A stretch of DNA of 64,000 nt from Lentzea nigeriaca. Lineage in GTDB: Bacteria > Actinomycetota > Actinomycetes > Mycobacteriales > Pseudonocardiaceae. Shown piece after piece: positions 35,481 through 43,081 of the stretch (position 1 is its first letter; every line of letters begins with the position of its first letter). The stretch is from positions 62,001 to 126,000 of the forward strand of contig NZ_JAFBCX010000018.1 in NCBI RefSeq assembly GCF_016907955.1. The letters are read 5' to 3'. The notes beneath the pieces are model-generated. The model was not told the origin of the DNA, did not search any database, and saw nothing but the letters and a program-made list of their open reading frames with translations. The translations under genes were made by a program, and so were the position numbers.

Positions 35481-35704
35481 ACGACGACAAGGAGGTGTGC
35501 CGGGAGGACCTCTGCGTGACGTGCGCGGACCTCACGGTGCCCGGCAAGGTCGTGTACCTGCTCCCCGACGACATGGCGGTCGTGCGCGGCGACGACGGCC
35601 ACACCTGGGAGGTGAGCATCGCGCTGGTGACCGCCGAGGTCGGCGACGTGGTGCTGCTGCACGCCGGTGAGGCGATCGCCCTGCTGCCCGGTGGCGCGAG
35701 ATGA
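35477..35704 (+). CDS. hypC: HypC/HybG/HupF-family hydrogenase chaperone
   Basis: A 75-residue HypC-type small beta-barrel protein. The family core PGKVVYLLPDDMAVV and the strand pattern WEVSIALVTAEVGDVVLLHAGEAIALL are present. HypC normally begins MCLAIPG with an essential Cys2; here an extension (NDDKEVCREDLCVTCADLTVPGK) moves three cysteines ahead of the barrel, so the iron-carrying N-terminal Cys is not in its usual place. GTG overlaps the SIS stop. Canonical HypC delivers Fe(CN)2CO with HypD to hydrogenase precursors. Confidence 0.8.
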   Translation: MNDDKEVCREDLCVTCADLTVPGKVVYLLPDDMAVVRGDDGHTWEVSIALVTAEVGDVVLLHAGEAIALLPGGAR

Positions 35705-35973
35705 CCGAATCGCTCCACCCGCTCCTGTCCACCGATCCGTCCGAAGTGGACTTCACGGAGGTGGCGGCGTCCACCCCCGAGAAGATCTCCGACTCCGACG
35801 CGGAGCTGCTGGAGGACTGCGCCTCCTCCATGACCTCCCGGTTCGCCGCCGGCGGCGCGCTTTTGGTGTTCTTCGTCGTGCCTTCCTCGTCCGTGCGCCG
35901 GATCCAGGAGACCCAGACGACGCTTCACCACGTGCTGTGCGAGCTCACCACGGCTGCATCGGAGAGCCGATGA
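35701..35973 (+). pseudogene. Truncated second SIS-domain gene
   Basis: A 90-residue frame. Its segment DAELLEDCASSMTSRFAAGGALLVF lines up with DIARICHRMAERFRAGGELVVF of the SIS protein two genes upstream, but the following GNxGxS sugar-phosphate loop and the rest of the domain are absent; the sequence instead runs FVVPSSSVRRIQETQTTLHH. I infer an internal deletion that left the frame open. It keeps ATGA overlaps on both sides, so it still couples translation through the operon. Confidence 0.5.
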
Positions 35974-37205
35974 AGCACCCGATGGAACTGGCCAGGGCGA
36001 TCGCCGACGCCGTGCTGTACGAGGGCTACCTGCTCTACCCGTACCGCGCGTCCGCGACGAAGAACCAGCTGCGCTGGCAGTGGGGCGTGCTGATGCCGCC
36101 GTCGTTCACGCTCGGCGGCGAGCACCCGGACTCGACGGCCGAACTGCTCGTCGTCCCGAGCCTGTCGGCGACCCTGCACCTGCGGTTGCGGTTCCTGCAG
36201 CTGCAGGAACGCGTCGCGGAGGTCGGTGGCCGTGCCGTGCGCTCGGTGACGGCGGGCGGACGCGAGTGCACGACGTGGGACGAGGCGGTGGACCGCGAGG
36301 TCGACGTCGTGCTGCGGATGTCGGACCTGATCGGCATGGACACCTGCGTGCCGTTCACTGTGGACGGTGGTGCGGACATCGAGCCGGTCGAGGACGAGGT
36401 GCGGCTCGTGCGGCGGCGGCACGAGCTGAGCGGTGTGATGACGGTGCGCGCCGATCCCGTGCCGCCCGGCCTGCTGCGGCTGCGCGTCGAGGTGCGGAAC
36501 ACCTCGCCGTGGGAGGACGTCGGCGCAGGCCGGAACGCGGCGCTGCGGCATGCGCTGATCGCCGCGCACACGTTGCTCTCGCTGTCCGGGGGACAGTTCC
36601 TGTCGCTGGTGGACCCGCCGGACTGGGCGGCGCCGGCGACGGCCGGGTGCCGCAACGAGCGGACGTGGCCCGTGCTGATGGGTGGGCCGGGGCGGGCGGA
36701 CACCGTGCTGTGCGCGCCGATCATCCTCTACGACCACCCGTCGGTCGCGCGGGAGGAGAGCCACGGCGACCTGCACGACGGGACGGAGATCGACGAGCTG
36801 CTGACGTCGCGCACACTGACGTTGACAGAGGAGGAGAAAACGCAGGTGCGGGTGACCGACGCCAGGGCGGCCGAACTGCTCGACCGGGTGGAGGGGGTGC
36901 CGGGCGAGTGGATCGAGGCGCCGCACGGGACGATGCGCCGCACCGAGTCAGGGGCCGACGGTTCGGTGGTCATCGCCGGAGTCCAGGTGTCCAAGGGGTC
37001 GCGGGTCCGCCTGCGTCCACGCAGGGCAGCCGACGCCCAGGACATGTTCCTCACCGGCCGCATCGCCGAGGTCCGGGCCGTGCTGTCCGATGTGGACGGT
37101 GCCTGGCGCCTCGCCGTCACCCTGGAGGACGACCTCGCCGCCGACCTCCTCGCCGACTGCGGCCTGTACCGGTACTTCGGCCCGGAGGAGGTCGAACCCC
37201 TGTGA
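35970..37205 (+). CDS. Unknown 411-residue protein of hydrogenase-type cassette
   Basis: A 411-residue soluble protein that I cannot assign a function. The N-terminus LARAIADAVLYEGYLLYPYRASATKNQLRWQWGVLMPP resembles a conserved unknown protein found with actinobacterial hydrogenase genes. The middle is beta-rich (LHLRLRFLQLQERVAEVGG, LSGVMTVRADPVPPGLLRLRVEVRNTSPW). The C-terminal portion SKGSRVRLRPRRAADAQDMFLTGRIAEVRAV resembles a small beta-barrel. No catalytic motif is clear. ATGA overlap upstream and GTGA overlap with the protease remnant downstream show it sits in a former larger operon. Confidence 0.75.
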   Translation: MKHPMELARAIADAVLYEGYLLYPYRASATKNQLRWQWGVLMPPSFTLGGEHPDSTAELLVVPSLSATLHLRLRFLQLQERVAEVGGRAVRSVTAGGRECTTWDEAVDREVDVVLRMSDLIGMDTCVPFTVDGGADIEPVEDEVRLVRRRHELSGVMTVRADPVPPGLLRLRVEVRNTSPWEDVGAGRNAALRHALIAAHTLLSLSGGQFLSLVDPPDWAAPATAGCRNERTWPVLMGGPGRADTVLCAPIILYDHPSVAREESHGDLHDGTEIDELLTSRTLTLTEEEKTQVRVTDARAAELLDRVEGVPGEWIEAPHGTMRRTESGADGSVVIAGVQVSKGSRVRLRPRRAADAQDMFLTGRIAEVRAVLSDVDGAWRLAVTLEDDLAADLLADCGLYRYFGPEEVEPL

Positions 37206-37255
37206 CGGCACGGGGAAGGGTGGCGGGCGTCGGCAACGTCTTCCTCGCGCGCGTC
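37202..37255 (+). pseudogene. N-terminal stump of a hydrogenase maturation protease (HyaD-like)
   Basis: A GTG start overlapping the previous stop (GTGA) opens VTARGRVAGVGNVFL, the conserved N-terminus of HyaD/HycI endopeptidases (normally followed by GDDGFG with a nickel-binding acid). Here the sequence breaks to ARVPLPDRAL and then runs into the convergent nitroreductase. The rest of the gene is missing, so I call it a deletion remnant. Confidence 0.55.
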
Positions 37256-37287
37256 CCGCTGCCGGACCGGGCCCTGATCCGACGTGG

Positions 37288-38334
37288 TCAGCTCGTCGAG
37301 TTCGTGGGCTCCATCAGCAGTTCGGTGACCGGTCGCCGCGGCGTGGCGGGGACCGGTGTGCTGTATCCGACGCGCAGCACGGTCTGCGGCACCAGCATGC
37401 CGCCCAGCGCACGGCGCAGCTCCTCGCGAACGGCGCGGACCTCGACTGGCTGCGACATGAACGACGCGGACAGGCCGATCGAGGTGGCGGTCAGCAGCAC
37501 CCGCTGCATCGCCTGGCCGGCCTGCAGCTCACCGAGCTGCCCGTCGTAGAACGAGCACACGACCACGACCAGCGGGTTGGACTCGTAGTCCTTGCCGTCG
37601 GGGCGCGCACCGGCCTGGAAGTCGCGGAACATCCACTCGTCCTGGGCCTCCGGCCGGAACCCGGCGGAGGAGGGCGGCACGCCGTCGGTCGCGTCCGGCC
37701 GGTGACCGGTGAACGATCGCAGCTCGGCCAGCACGCCGGGATCCTGTTGCTGGATCCCGTGAGCGCGCCGCACGAACTCCTTCATCCTCGCGACCTCCTG
37801 GCGCGTGTCGACGACGTGCAGCCAGGAGCGTTCCAGCTCGGCGGCGCGGACCAGCGCGTGCCGGTGCCGTCCGTCCACACCGGACTCGAAGAACGGGCGG
37901 CGGTTGGTGCGGCGGGCGGGCACGGCCTTGAGCAGGTCGCGCATCTCATCGTCCGCTCGCACCGTGCCGCCGCGGCGGACCGTGGCGAGCGCGCCCTGTG
38001 CGTCCTTGCCGGGCAGGAGCGTGACCAGCGGCCGGACCCCGAACCCGTGCAGCGCCACGCGGAGGTTGAACAACGCGGCACCGCAGGACAGTCGCAGCTC
38101 CCGTTCCTCTGGGTCGGTGGCGGGCAGCATGCGGTCGTGGTCCGGGTGCAGCTCGATGCGATCCTCCAGCACCCGGAACCGCCACGGCTGGGTGTTGTGG
38201 ACGGACGGCGCGAGCGACGCGGCGTGGAGGGTGGCCTCCACCTGCTCCGCCGGCAGCCCCAGCGCTTCGGTCACTTCGGGCATCCCTGTCACCCCGTTGT
38301 CGTCGTGCGTTTGTGTTGTTCCCGCCACTTTCAC
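37288..38334 (-). CDS. Acg-family nitroreductase-like protein
   Basis: Up to 348 residues. LHAASLAPSVHNTQPWRFRVLEDRIEL, SCGAALFNLRVALHGFG, RRTNRRPFFESG and LLTATSIGLSASFMSQPVEV, ending RVGYSTPVPATPRRPV, are the hallmarks of the Acg (Rv2032/Rv3131) group, a DosR-regulon FMN-sequestering branch of the nitroreductases. A start at ATG 38281-38283 (MPEVTEAL) is equally plausible and shortens it by 17 residues. Divergent from the devS-like kinase. Confidence 0.85.
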   Translation of the reverse strand: MKVAGTTQTHDDNGVTGMPEVTEALGLPAEQVEATLHAASLAPSVHNTQPWRFRVLEDRIELHPDHDRMLPATDPEERELRLSCGAALFNLRVALHGFGVRPLVTLLPGKDAQGALATVRRGGTVRADDEMRDLLKAVPARRTNRRPFFESGVDGRHRHALVRAAELERSWLHVVDTRQEVARMKEFVRRAHGIQQQDPGVLAELRSFTGHRPDATDGVPPSSAGFRPEAQDEWMFRDFQAGARPDGKDYESNPLVVVVCSFYDGQLGELQAGQAMQRVLLTATSIGLSASFMSQPVEVRAVREELRRALGGMLVPQTVLRVGYSTPVPATPRRPVTELLMEPTNSTS

Positions 38335-38355
38335 CCGTTCGCGCGGCAGCCCCCA

Positions 38356-38392
38356 GCGCCGAAGGTCCCGACCTGGCAGGGACTGCTTGGCG
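38356..38392. promoter_or_regulatory. Partial DosR-box half-sites between nitroreductase and devS
   Basis: A perfect GGTCCC half-site (38364-38369) and a GGGACT half-site (38379-38384). Read as two imperfect 14-bp boxes they have centres 23 bp apart, the same separation as the better pair at 53594-53630. The upstream partner arms are weak, so this is tentative. Confidence 0.35.
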
Positions 38393-38421
38393 ACGCAATC
38401 ACCGCGTGCGAGGCTTGATCC

Positions 38422-40101
38422 ATGACGGGTTCAGCTGAGAGCCGGTCGCGCAGTCTGCTGGGCGGGTTAAGACTGGACGACCTGCTCGACGAGATGCGCG
38501 AACGACTTGCCGAGATCGGGTCGACGCGGGACAAGATGCAGGGCCTGCTCGACGCCGTGCTCGCGGTCGGTGCCGGCCTGGAGCTGGACTCCACCCTCCA
38601 GCGCATCGTCCAGGCCGCTGTGGAGCTCGTCGGGGCCCGCTACGGGGCGTTGGGTGTTCTCGGCCAGCGCGACAACCTCTCGCAGTTCGTCTACGTCGGC
38701 ATCGACACGGAGACGCGGGCGAAGATGGGCCACCTGCCCGAGGGCAAGGGTCTGCTCGGACTGCTGATCAAGGAGCCGAGGGCGATCCGCCTGCACGACC
38801 TCGCCGAGCACTCCGCGTCCGTGGGCTTCCCGCCCAACCACCCGCCGATGCACAGCTTCCTCGGCGTGCCGGTGCGCGTGCGCGACGAGGTGTTCGGCAA
38901 CCTGTACATGACCGAGAAGAAGGGCGACGTCGACTTCACGCCCGACGACGAGGTGGTGCTGGAGGCGCTCGCCGCCGCCGCGGGTGTGGCCATCGAGAAC
39001 GCCCGCCTGTTCGAACGGTCCCGGCTGCGCGAACGCTGGCTCGAGGCGACCGCCGAGATCAACTCGCAGCTGCTGGGCGGCGCCTCGGCCGACGACGCGC
39101 TCCAGCTCATCGCCCAGCGCTCCGTCGAACTGGCCGGCGCGTCGAGCTCGGTGGTGCTGCTCGCCGACAGTGCGGATCGCCGGCTGCGCCCGGTGGCGCG
39201 CGCGGGCGTCCCCCTGGTCGAGGACACACTCGACCCGAAGGGCAGCGTGCTCGGCGAGGTGCTCGACTCCGGCGCGCCGGTCCTGGTCGAGGACGTGGAC
39301 GCCCTGTTCGGCGTCGACGGGCCCGAGCTCGGTGCCTGCGTGGTCGTGCCGATGCGCGCGGGCACGACCGTGAGCGGCCTGCTGGTGACGGTGCGGGAGA
39401 AGGGCGCCGCGCACTTCGGGCCGGACCTCATGCCGTTGCTCGCCTCGCTGGCCGACCAGGCGGTCGTGGCGCTGGAGTTCGCCGAGAACCAGAACGCACG
39501 ACGCATGGTGGACGTGCTGGAGGACCGCGACCGCATCGCCCGCGACCTGCACGACCACGTCATCCAGCGGCTGTTCGCCACCGGCATGAGCCTGCAGGGC
39601 GCGCTGACCTGGGTGAGCCACCCCGAGGCCAAGCGGCGCCTGCAGAAGGCCGTCAACAGCCTCGACGAGACGGTGCTGGAGATCCGCACGTCGATCTTCG
39701 ACCTGCAGGCCGCCGACGACGACACCGGTCTGCGCCGCAGGCTGCTCGACATCGTCGCCGGGCTCACCGACGACGCGCCGGTCTCGCCCGCGGTCAGGAT
39801 GAGCGGCACGATCGACAACCTGGTGCCCGACCACATCGGCGAGCAGGCCGAGGCCGTCGTCAGGGAGCTCGTGAGCAACGCGCTGCGGCACGCCCGCGCC
39901 ACCGAGATGACGCTCACCGTGGAGGCGGGCGACGCGCTGATCATCAGCATGGTGGACAACGGCGTCGGCATGCCGCCGCAGGTCGCGCGCAGCGGCCTGC
40001 GCAACCTCGAGCAGCGGGCGGCCGGGTACGGCGGCACCTGCACCGTCGCCGGTGAACCCGGCGGCGGCACGCGGGTGACCTGGCAGGTGCCTCTGGACTA
40101 G
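38422..40101 (+). CDS. devS: DevS/DosT-like GAF-GAF sensor histidine kinase
   Basis: A 559-residue kinase with two GAF domains (about 55-195 and 205-355), no membrane helix, a HisKA_3 box RIARDLHDHVIQRLFATGMSLQG (phospho-His377) and an HATPase_c domain (RELVSNALRHARA, DNGVGMPP). GAF-A contains FPPNHPPMHSFLGVPVRV; in M. tuberculosis DevS the His of the equivalent PPYHPPM binds heme and senses O2/NO/CO, and the matching His140 is kept. I infer a heme-based redox/oxygen sensor for the DevR-like regulator encoded convergently. Confidence 0.92.
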   Translation: MTGSAESRSRSLLGGLRLDDLLDEMRERLAEIGSTRDKMQGLLDAVLAVGAGLELDSTLQRIVQAAVELVGARYGALGVLGQRDNLSQFVYVGIDTETRAKMGHLPEGKGLLGLLIKEPRAIRLHDLAEHSASVGFPPNHPPMHSFLGVPVRVRDEVFGNLYMTEKKGDVDFTPDDEVVLEALAAAAGVAIENARLFERSRLRERWLEATAEINSQLLGGASADDALQLIAQRSVELAGASSSVVLLADSADRRLRPVARAGVPLVEDTLDPKGSVLGEVLDSGAPVLVEDVDALFGVDGPELGACVVVPMRAGTTVSGLLVTVREKGAAHFGPDLMPLLASLADQAVVALEFAENQNARRMVDVLEDRDRIARDLHDHVIQRLFATGMSLQGALTWVSHPEAKRRLQKAVNSLDETVLEIRTSIFDLQAADDDTGLRRRLLDIVAGLTDDAPVSPAVRMSGTIDNLVPDHIGEQAEAVVRELVSNALRHARATEMTLTVEAGDALIISMVDNGVGMPPQVARSGLRNLEQRAAGYGGTCTVAGEPGGGTRVTWQVPLD

Positions 40102-40109
40102 CAAGCTAG

Positions 40110-40289
40110 GTGTCCTGCGCCGGAAATCCGGCAACGAAGTCGTTCCTCACTGCCCGGCGTGTCCAGCCACGACACGCCGGTGCTGAAGAGTACGCGGGGA
40201 GCTTTCGTACTCTCGGAGCGGACGAAAGGCCCCCGCGTGCCGAAAGAAGCAAGACTGGACTTCTGCTGCGGATTTCCGGCGCGGGACAC
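40110..40289. repeat. 180-bp element with 32-bp imperfect terminal inverted repeats
   Basis: Outer arms 40110-40141 and 40258-40289 match at 26 of 32 positions, including GTGTCC(T/C)GCGCCGGAAATCCG. Inside are a perfect 10-bp hairpin CCGGCGTGTC/GACACGCCGG (40154-40180) and two mutually exclusive stems: GAGTACG/CGTACTC (40188-40212) and a 16-bp stem with 14 matches (40193-40208 with 40222-40237). It lies in the convergent gap between devS and devR and codes for no supported protein. It could be a MITE/REP-like element or a structured RNA. Confidence 0.6.
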
Positions 40290-40352
40290 TGGTGGTACGA
40301 CTCGGAACGTTGGCGAGGTAGTTCACGCTCAGCAGGGCACCCCGCGCGGCAT

Positions 40353-40394
40353 CGCCCCCACGCCCCGTACAACCAGTACGAAGGTGTGGGGGCG
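40353..40394. terminator. Long hairpin between convergent devS and devR
   Basis: Outer arms CGCCCCCAC (40353-40361) and GTGGGGGCG (40386-40394) with an inner CGTAC/GTACG stem around AACCA. Position between two convergent genes suggests a bidirectional terminator. Confidence 0.55.
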
Positions 40395-40427
40395 GCAAAT
40401 CCCCCGGCGACATTCCGCGCCACACCA

Positions 40428-41084
40428 CTAACCGTCCTCGCGCGGCGCGGGCTTGTTGCCCAGCTTCGACGCGAGCACGGCGGCCTGCGTGCGGCGTTCC
40501 AGGCCGAGCTTGGCGAGCAGGTGCGACACGTAGTTCTTCACCGTCTTCTCGGCGAGGAACATCTCGTCCGCGATCTGCTTGTTCGTGAGGCCTTCGCCGA
40601 TCAGGTCGAGCACGGTGCGTTCCTGCTCGGTGAGCATGCGCACCGGGTCGCCCTGCTCGCGTTCGCGCCGGATCCGGTTGAGCAGCGCGGCCGTCGAACG
40701 GGCGTCCAGCAGCGAACCACCCGCGGCGACGGTCTTCACGGCGTTGGTGAGGTCGCTGCCGACGATCCGCTTCAGCACGAAGCCGGAGGCGCCCGCCATG
40801 ATGGCGTCGAACAACGCCTCGTCGTCGGTGAACGACGTCAGCATCAGGCACTTGAGGTCGGGCAGCCGCGACATCAGCTCGCGGCACAGCTCGATGCCGT
40901 TGCCGTCGGGCAGCCGCACGTCGAGCACGGCGACGTCCGGTGCCACGGCGGGCACCCTGGTCAGCGCCTCGGTGACCGAGGACGCCTCACCGACCACCTC
41001 CAGGTCGTCCTGGGCGCTGAGGAGTTCTCTGATCCCGACGCGGACCACCTCGTGGTCGTCCACCAGGAAGACTCGCGCGGCCAC
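40428..41084 (-). CDS. devR: DevR/DosR-like response regulator
   Basis: A 218-residue NarL-type regulator very close to mycobacterial DosR. It has receiver Asp55 in VAVLDVRLPDGNGIELCREL, the linker LLDARSTAALLNRIRRE, and an output domain LTEQERTVLDLIGEGLTNKQIADEMFLAEKTVKNYVSHLLAKLGLERRTQAAV, in which the Lys and Asn of EKTVKNYV are the residues that touch the DosR box. GTG 41082-41084 is chosen for its GAGAGG ribosome site; GTG 41093 is possible. A box-like site 70.5 bp upstream suggests autoregulation. Confidence 0.93.
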   Translation of the reverse strand: MAARVFLVDDHEVVRVGIRELLSAQDDLEVVGEASSVTEALTRVPAVAPDVAVLDVRLPDGNGIELCRELMSRLPDLKCLMLTSFTDDEALFDAIMAGASGFVLKRIVGSDLTNAVKTVAAGGSLLDARSTAALLNRIRREREQGDPVRMLTEQERTVLDLIGEGLTNKQIADEMFLAEKTVKNYVSHLLAKLGLERRTQAAVLASKLGNKPAPREDG

Positions 41085-41147
41085 GGCTACCACCTCTCGT
41101 TCGCCGACATCGAGTTGAACGATCCCTCACCCGGATGGTCGCACACA

Positions 41148-41161
41148 GGGACCAAAGACTC
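41148..41161. promoter_or_regulatory. DosR-box-like site upstream of devR
   Basis: GGGACC AA AGACTC; one arm is perfect and the other matches at three of six positions. Its centre is 70.5 bp upstream of the chosen devR start. Confidence 0.45.
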
Positions 41162-41164
41162 TGA

Positions 41165-41383
41165 TCATCTGGATCGCAAGGTCTTTCGCACGCGGTCGAA
41201 CTCGTCGGCGTCGATCTCGCCCTTGGCCAGCCGTTCCTCGAGAATGCGCGTCGCGGTGCCGTCGTGCCTGCGCAGCAGCAGCACGACGAGCGCGATCAGG
41301 CCGCCCCAGAACACGATCATGCTCAGGGTCGTCACGACGAGGCCGCCCCAGCCCATTCCTCCGCCGTAGTACGGGTACATCAC
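41165..41383 (-). CDS. Small SHOCT-domain membrane protein
   Basis: A 72-residue protein: a Tyr/Gly-rich start (MMYPYYGGGMGWGG), one membrane helix (LVVTTLSMIVFWGGLIALVVLLL) and a C-terminal SHOCT motif (TATRILEERLAKGEIDADEFDRVRKTL). SHOCT segments are short C-terminal oligomerisation or recruitment motifs common in actinobacteria. GTG 41383 fits the GAGGAG ribosome site slightly better than the adjacent ATG. It follows the DUF1876 gene by 10 bp on the same strand, so the two are probably one operon. Confidence 0.85.
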   Translation of the reverse strand: MMYPYYGGGMGWGGLVVTTLSMIVFWGGLIALVVLLLRRHDGTATRILEERLAKGEIDADEFDRVRKTLRSR

Positions 41384-41393
41384 GGTGTTCTCC

Positions 41394-41663
41394 TCACTCG
41401 GTCAGCTGGGCGGGAGCCTGGGTGACGCCCTCGATGTCGGTGGCGGCGGCGTCCAGCAGCAGATGCGCGAGGTCGGACAGCGCACGGGACGCGGCGAGCT
41501 CGTCACCGATCTCCGGGACGTCACGGTCGGCGGGGTTGAGCCGGGCCTGGCCGACACCGACCAGGTTGGTCCTGTCATCGGTGTGCAGCCGTGCCTCCGC
41601 CCTCGTGCGCGCCTGGTGCTCGTCGATGCGGATCTCGACCGTCCACCTCTTGGCGATGCTCAT
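41394..41663 (-). CDS. DUF1876 (Rv1738/Rv2632c-like) protein
   Basis: An 89-residue protein: MSIAKRWTVEIRIDEHQARTRAEARLHTDDRTNLVGVGQARLNPADRDVPEIGDELAASRALSDLAHLLL is the DUF1876 fold. Rv1738, one of the most strongly hypoxia-induced DosR genes of M. tuberculosis, belongs to this family and resembles ribosome-hibernation factors in structure. A role in translation arrest is therefore plausible. ATG 41661-41663 has GAGGAG. A DosR-box-like site lies 62.5 bp upstream. Confidence 0.87.
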   Translation of the reverse strand: MSIAKRWTVEIRIDEHQARTRAEARLHTDDRTNLVGVGQARLNPADRDVPEIGDELAASRALSDLAHLLLDAAATDIEGVTQAPAQLTE

Positions 41664-41718
41664 GAGATCTCCTCGTCCGGGGAGTTCCAGGTTCGGCCGC
41701 TGTACGGGCATGCGCGCA

Positions 41719-41732
41719 GAGTCCAAGGGCCC
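41719..41732. promoter_or_regulatory. DosR-box-like site between DUF1876 and nitroreductase genes
   Basis: GAGTCC AA GGGCCC, 9 of 12 arm positions. The centre is 65.5 bp from the nitroreductase start (right) and 62.5 bp from the DUF1876 start (left), so one site could serve both divergent genes. Confidence 0.45.
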
Positions 41733-41790
41733 GGACCGGGTGAGACCGTCCGCCCTGTCGGACGCACCCCGCCGGCCGGATCGTCGAGGC

Positions 41791-42483
41791 ATGCGCTGGA
41801 GTACCGCCGAAGCGGCGGAAATCGTGGAAGCAGCCAGGACCGCGCCCGTCTACAGCGGGAGCAAGCCGTGGGTGCTGGAGCTGCACGGGCGGTCCGTCTA
41901 CGTGTACGAGGTCGCGCAGAAGTCGATGCACGACCCGCTGGGGATGGACCGCCTGCTCACGTGCGGCGCGGCGCTCGAGCACGTCGTGCTGGCCGTGCGG
42001 TCCTGCGGGTGGCACGCGAAGGTCGTCTTCCCGCACGACTACGCCAACCCGGATCTGATCGCGGTCGTCAAGGCGGACGGCAAGCAGCCGCCCACACCGC
42101 AGGAGCTGAGCCACCACCGCGCCATGCTGCTGCACGACGGCACGGGCGACGGCGAGGCCCGCGAGCTCGTGTACGCCAACCACTGGGCCGGCACGGAACT
42201 GCACCCCGTCGCCGAGGACACGCTCGTCGTCGTGACGGTGGGCGACGGACGGCCCGACCACATCCGCGGTGGCGCCGCGCTGGAAGCCGCCGTGCTCGCC
42301 GCGCGGGCCGCGGGCATGCGCGTGCGGCCGGTCGTGCACCTCATGCACCGCCAGCAGTGGCGCGCCGGACTGATCGAACGGCACGGCCTCGCGGGCTACC
42401 CGCAGGCCGTGCTGGTCGTGGGTGCCAAGGACCCGGACGGCGCGGGACCAACGACCGCGTCCACGGGCGCGACGCGCTCCTAG
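41791..42483 (+). CDS. Short nitroreductase-like protein (Acg group)
   Basis: A 230-residue protein: AAEIVEAARTAPVYSGSKPWVLELHGRSVYVYE, then LLTCGAALEHVVLAVRSCGWHAKVVFP and a C-terminal VLAARAAGMRVRPVVHLMHRQQWRAGLIERHGLAGYPQAVLVVG. It is the Acg type but about 100 residues shorter than the other two copies in the window, mainly lacking the central region. FMN binding may be partial; the Asn of the SVHNTQPW motif is replaced (VYSGSKPW). ATG 41791 opens a three-gene run with a CBS and a USP gene. Confidence 0.75.
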   Translation: MRWSTAEAAEIVEAARTAPVYSGSKPWVLELHGRSVYVYEVAQKSMHDPLGMDRLLTCGAALEHVVLAVRSCGWHAKVVFPHDYANPDLIAVVKADGKQPPTPQELSHHRAMLLHDGTGDGEARELVYANHWAGTELHPVAEDTLVVVTVGDGRPDHIRGGAALEAAVLAARAAGMRVRPVVHLMHRQQWRAGLIERHGLAGYPQAVLVVGAKDPDGAGPTTASTGATRS

Positions 42484-42511
42484 CGTCGCAAGCGACGAAG
42501 GGAGGAGCGCC

Positions 42512-43081
42512 ATGCGCGCTCGCGACATCATGACGAGTCCGGCCATCACGGTGACACCGGAGGTACCCGTGCGCGGCGCGGCGGCTCTGCTCGTGTCGCA
42601 CGGCTTCACCGCGCTGCCGGTGGTGGACGGCGACAAGAGGCTGATCGGCATCGTGACCGAGGCCGACCTGCTGCGCAACGGCTACGTCGACGAGACCCGC
42701 GGCAGCACCGTGGGCGACGTGATGACCACACCGGCGTTCGCGATGGACGGCGGCGCCCAGGCGGAGGTGCTCGCCCGCGTGATGCTGGACGACCGCGTCC
42801 GCTGCGTGCCGATCGTGGACGGCTCGAAGGTCCTCGGCGTGGTGACCCGCCGCGATCTCGTGCGCGCGCTGGCCCGCACGGACACGACCGTGTCGGCGGA
42901 AGTCCAGCACGTGCTGGACATCTACGGCGGCGGTCGCAAGTGGACGGTCGCGGTCCAGGACGGTGAGGCCACCATAGCGGCGGAGAACCCGGACGCGGAG
43001 ACCGAAAGGGTGCTGACCGCGCTCGCGGGTTCCGTGCACGGTGTCGTGCGCGTCCGCGTTCTGACAGGAGGAAAGCGATGA
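42512..43081 (+). CDS. CBS-domain pair with C-terminal BON-like segment
   Basis: A 189-residue protein with two CBS domains: ARDIMTSPAITVTPEVPVRGAA...GIVTEADLLRNG and VGDVMTTPAFAMDGG...GVVTRRDLVRAL. A BON-like tail follows (RKWTVAVQDGEATIAAENPDAETERVLTALAGSVHGVVRVRV). CBS pairs bind adenine nucleotides and sense energy status; Hrp1 (Rv2626c) is the DosR-regulon example. ATG 42512 has GGAGGAG. ATGA overlap links it to the next USP gene. Confidence 0.87.
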   Translation: MRARDIMTSPAITVTPEVPVRGAAALLVSHGFTALPVVDGDKRLIGIVTEADLLRNGYVDETRGSTVGDVMTTPAFAMDGGAQAEVLARVMLDDRVRCVPIVDGSKVLGVVTRRDLVRALARTDTTVSAEVQHVLDIYGGGRKWTVAVQDGEATIAAENPDAETERVLTALAGSVHGVVRVRVLTGGKR

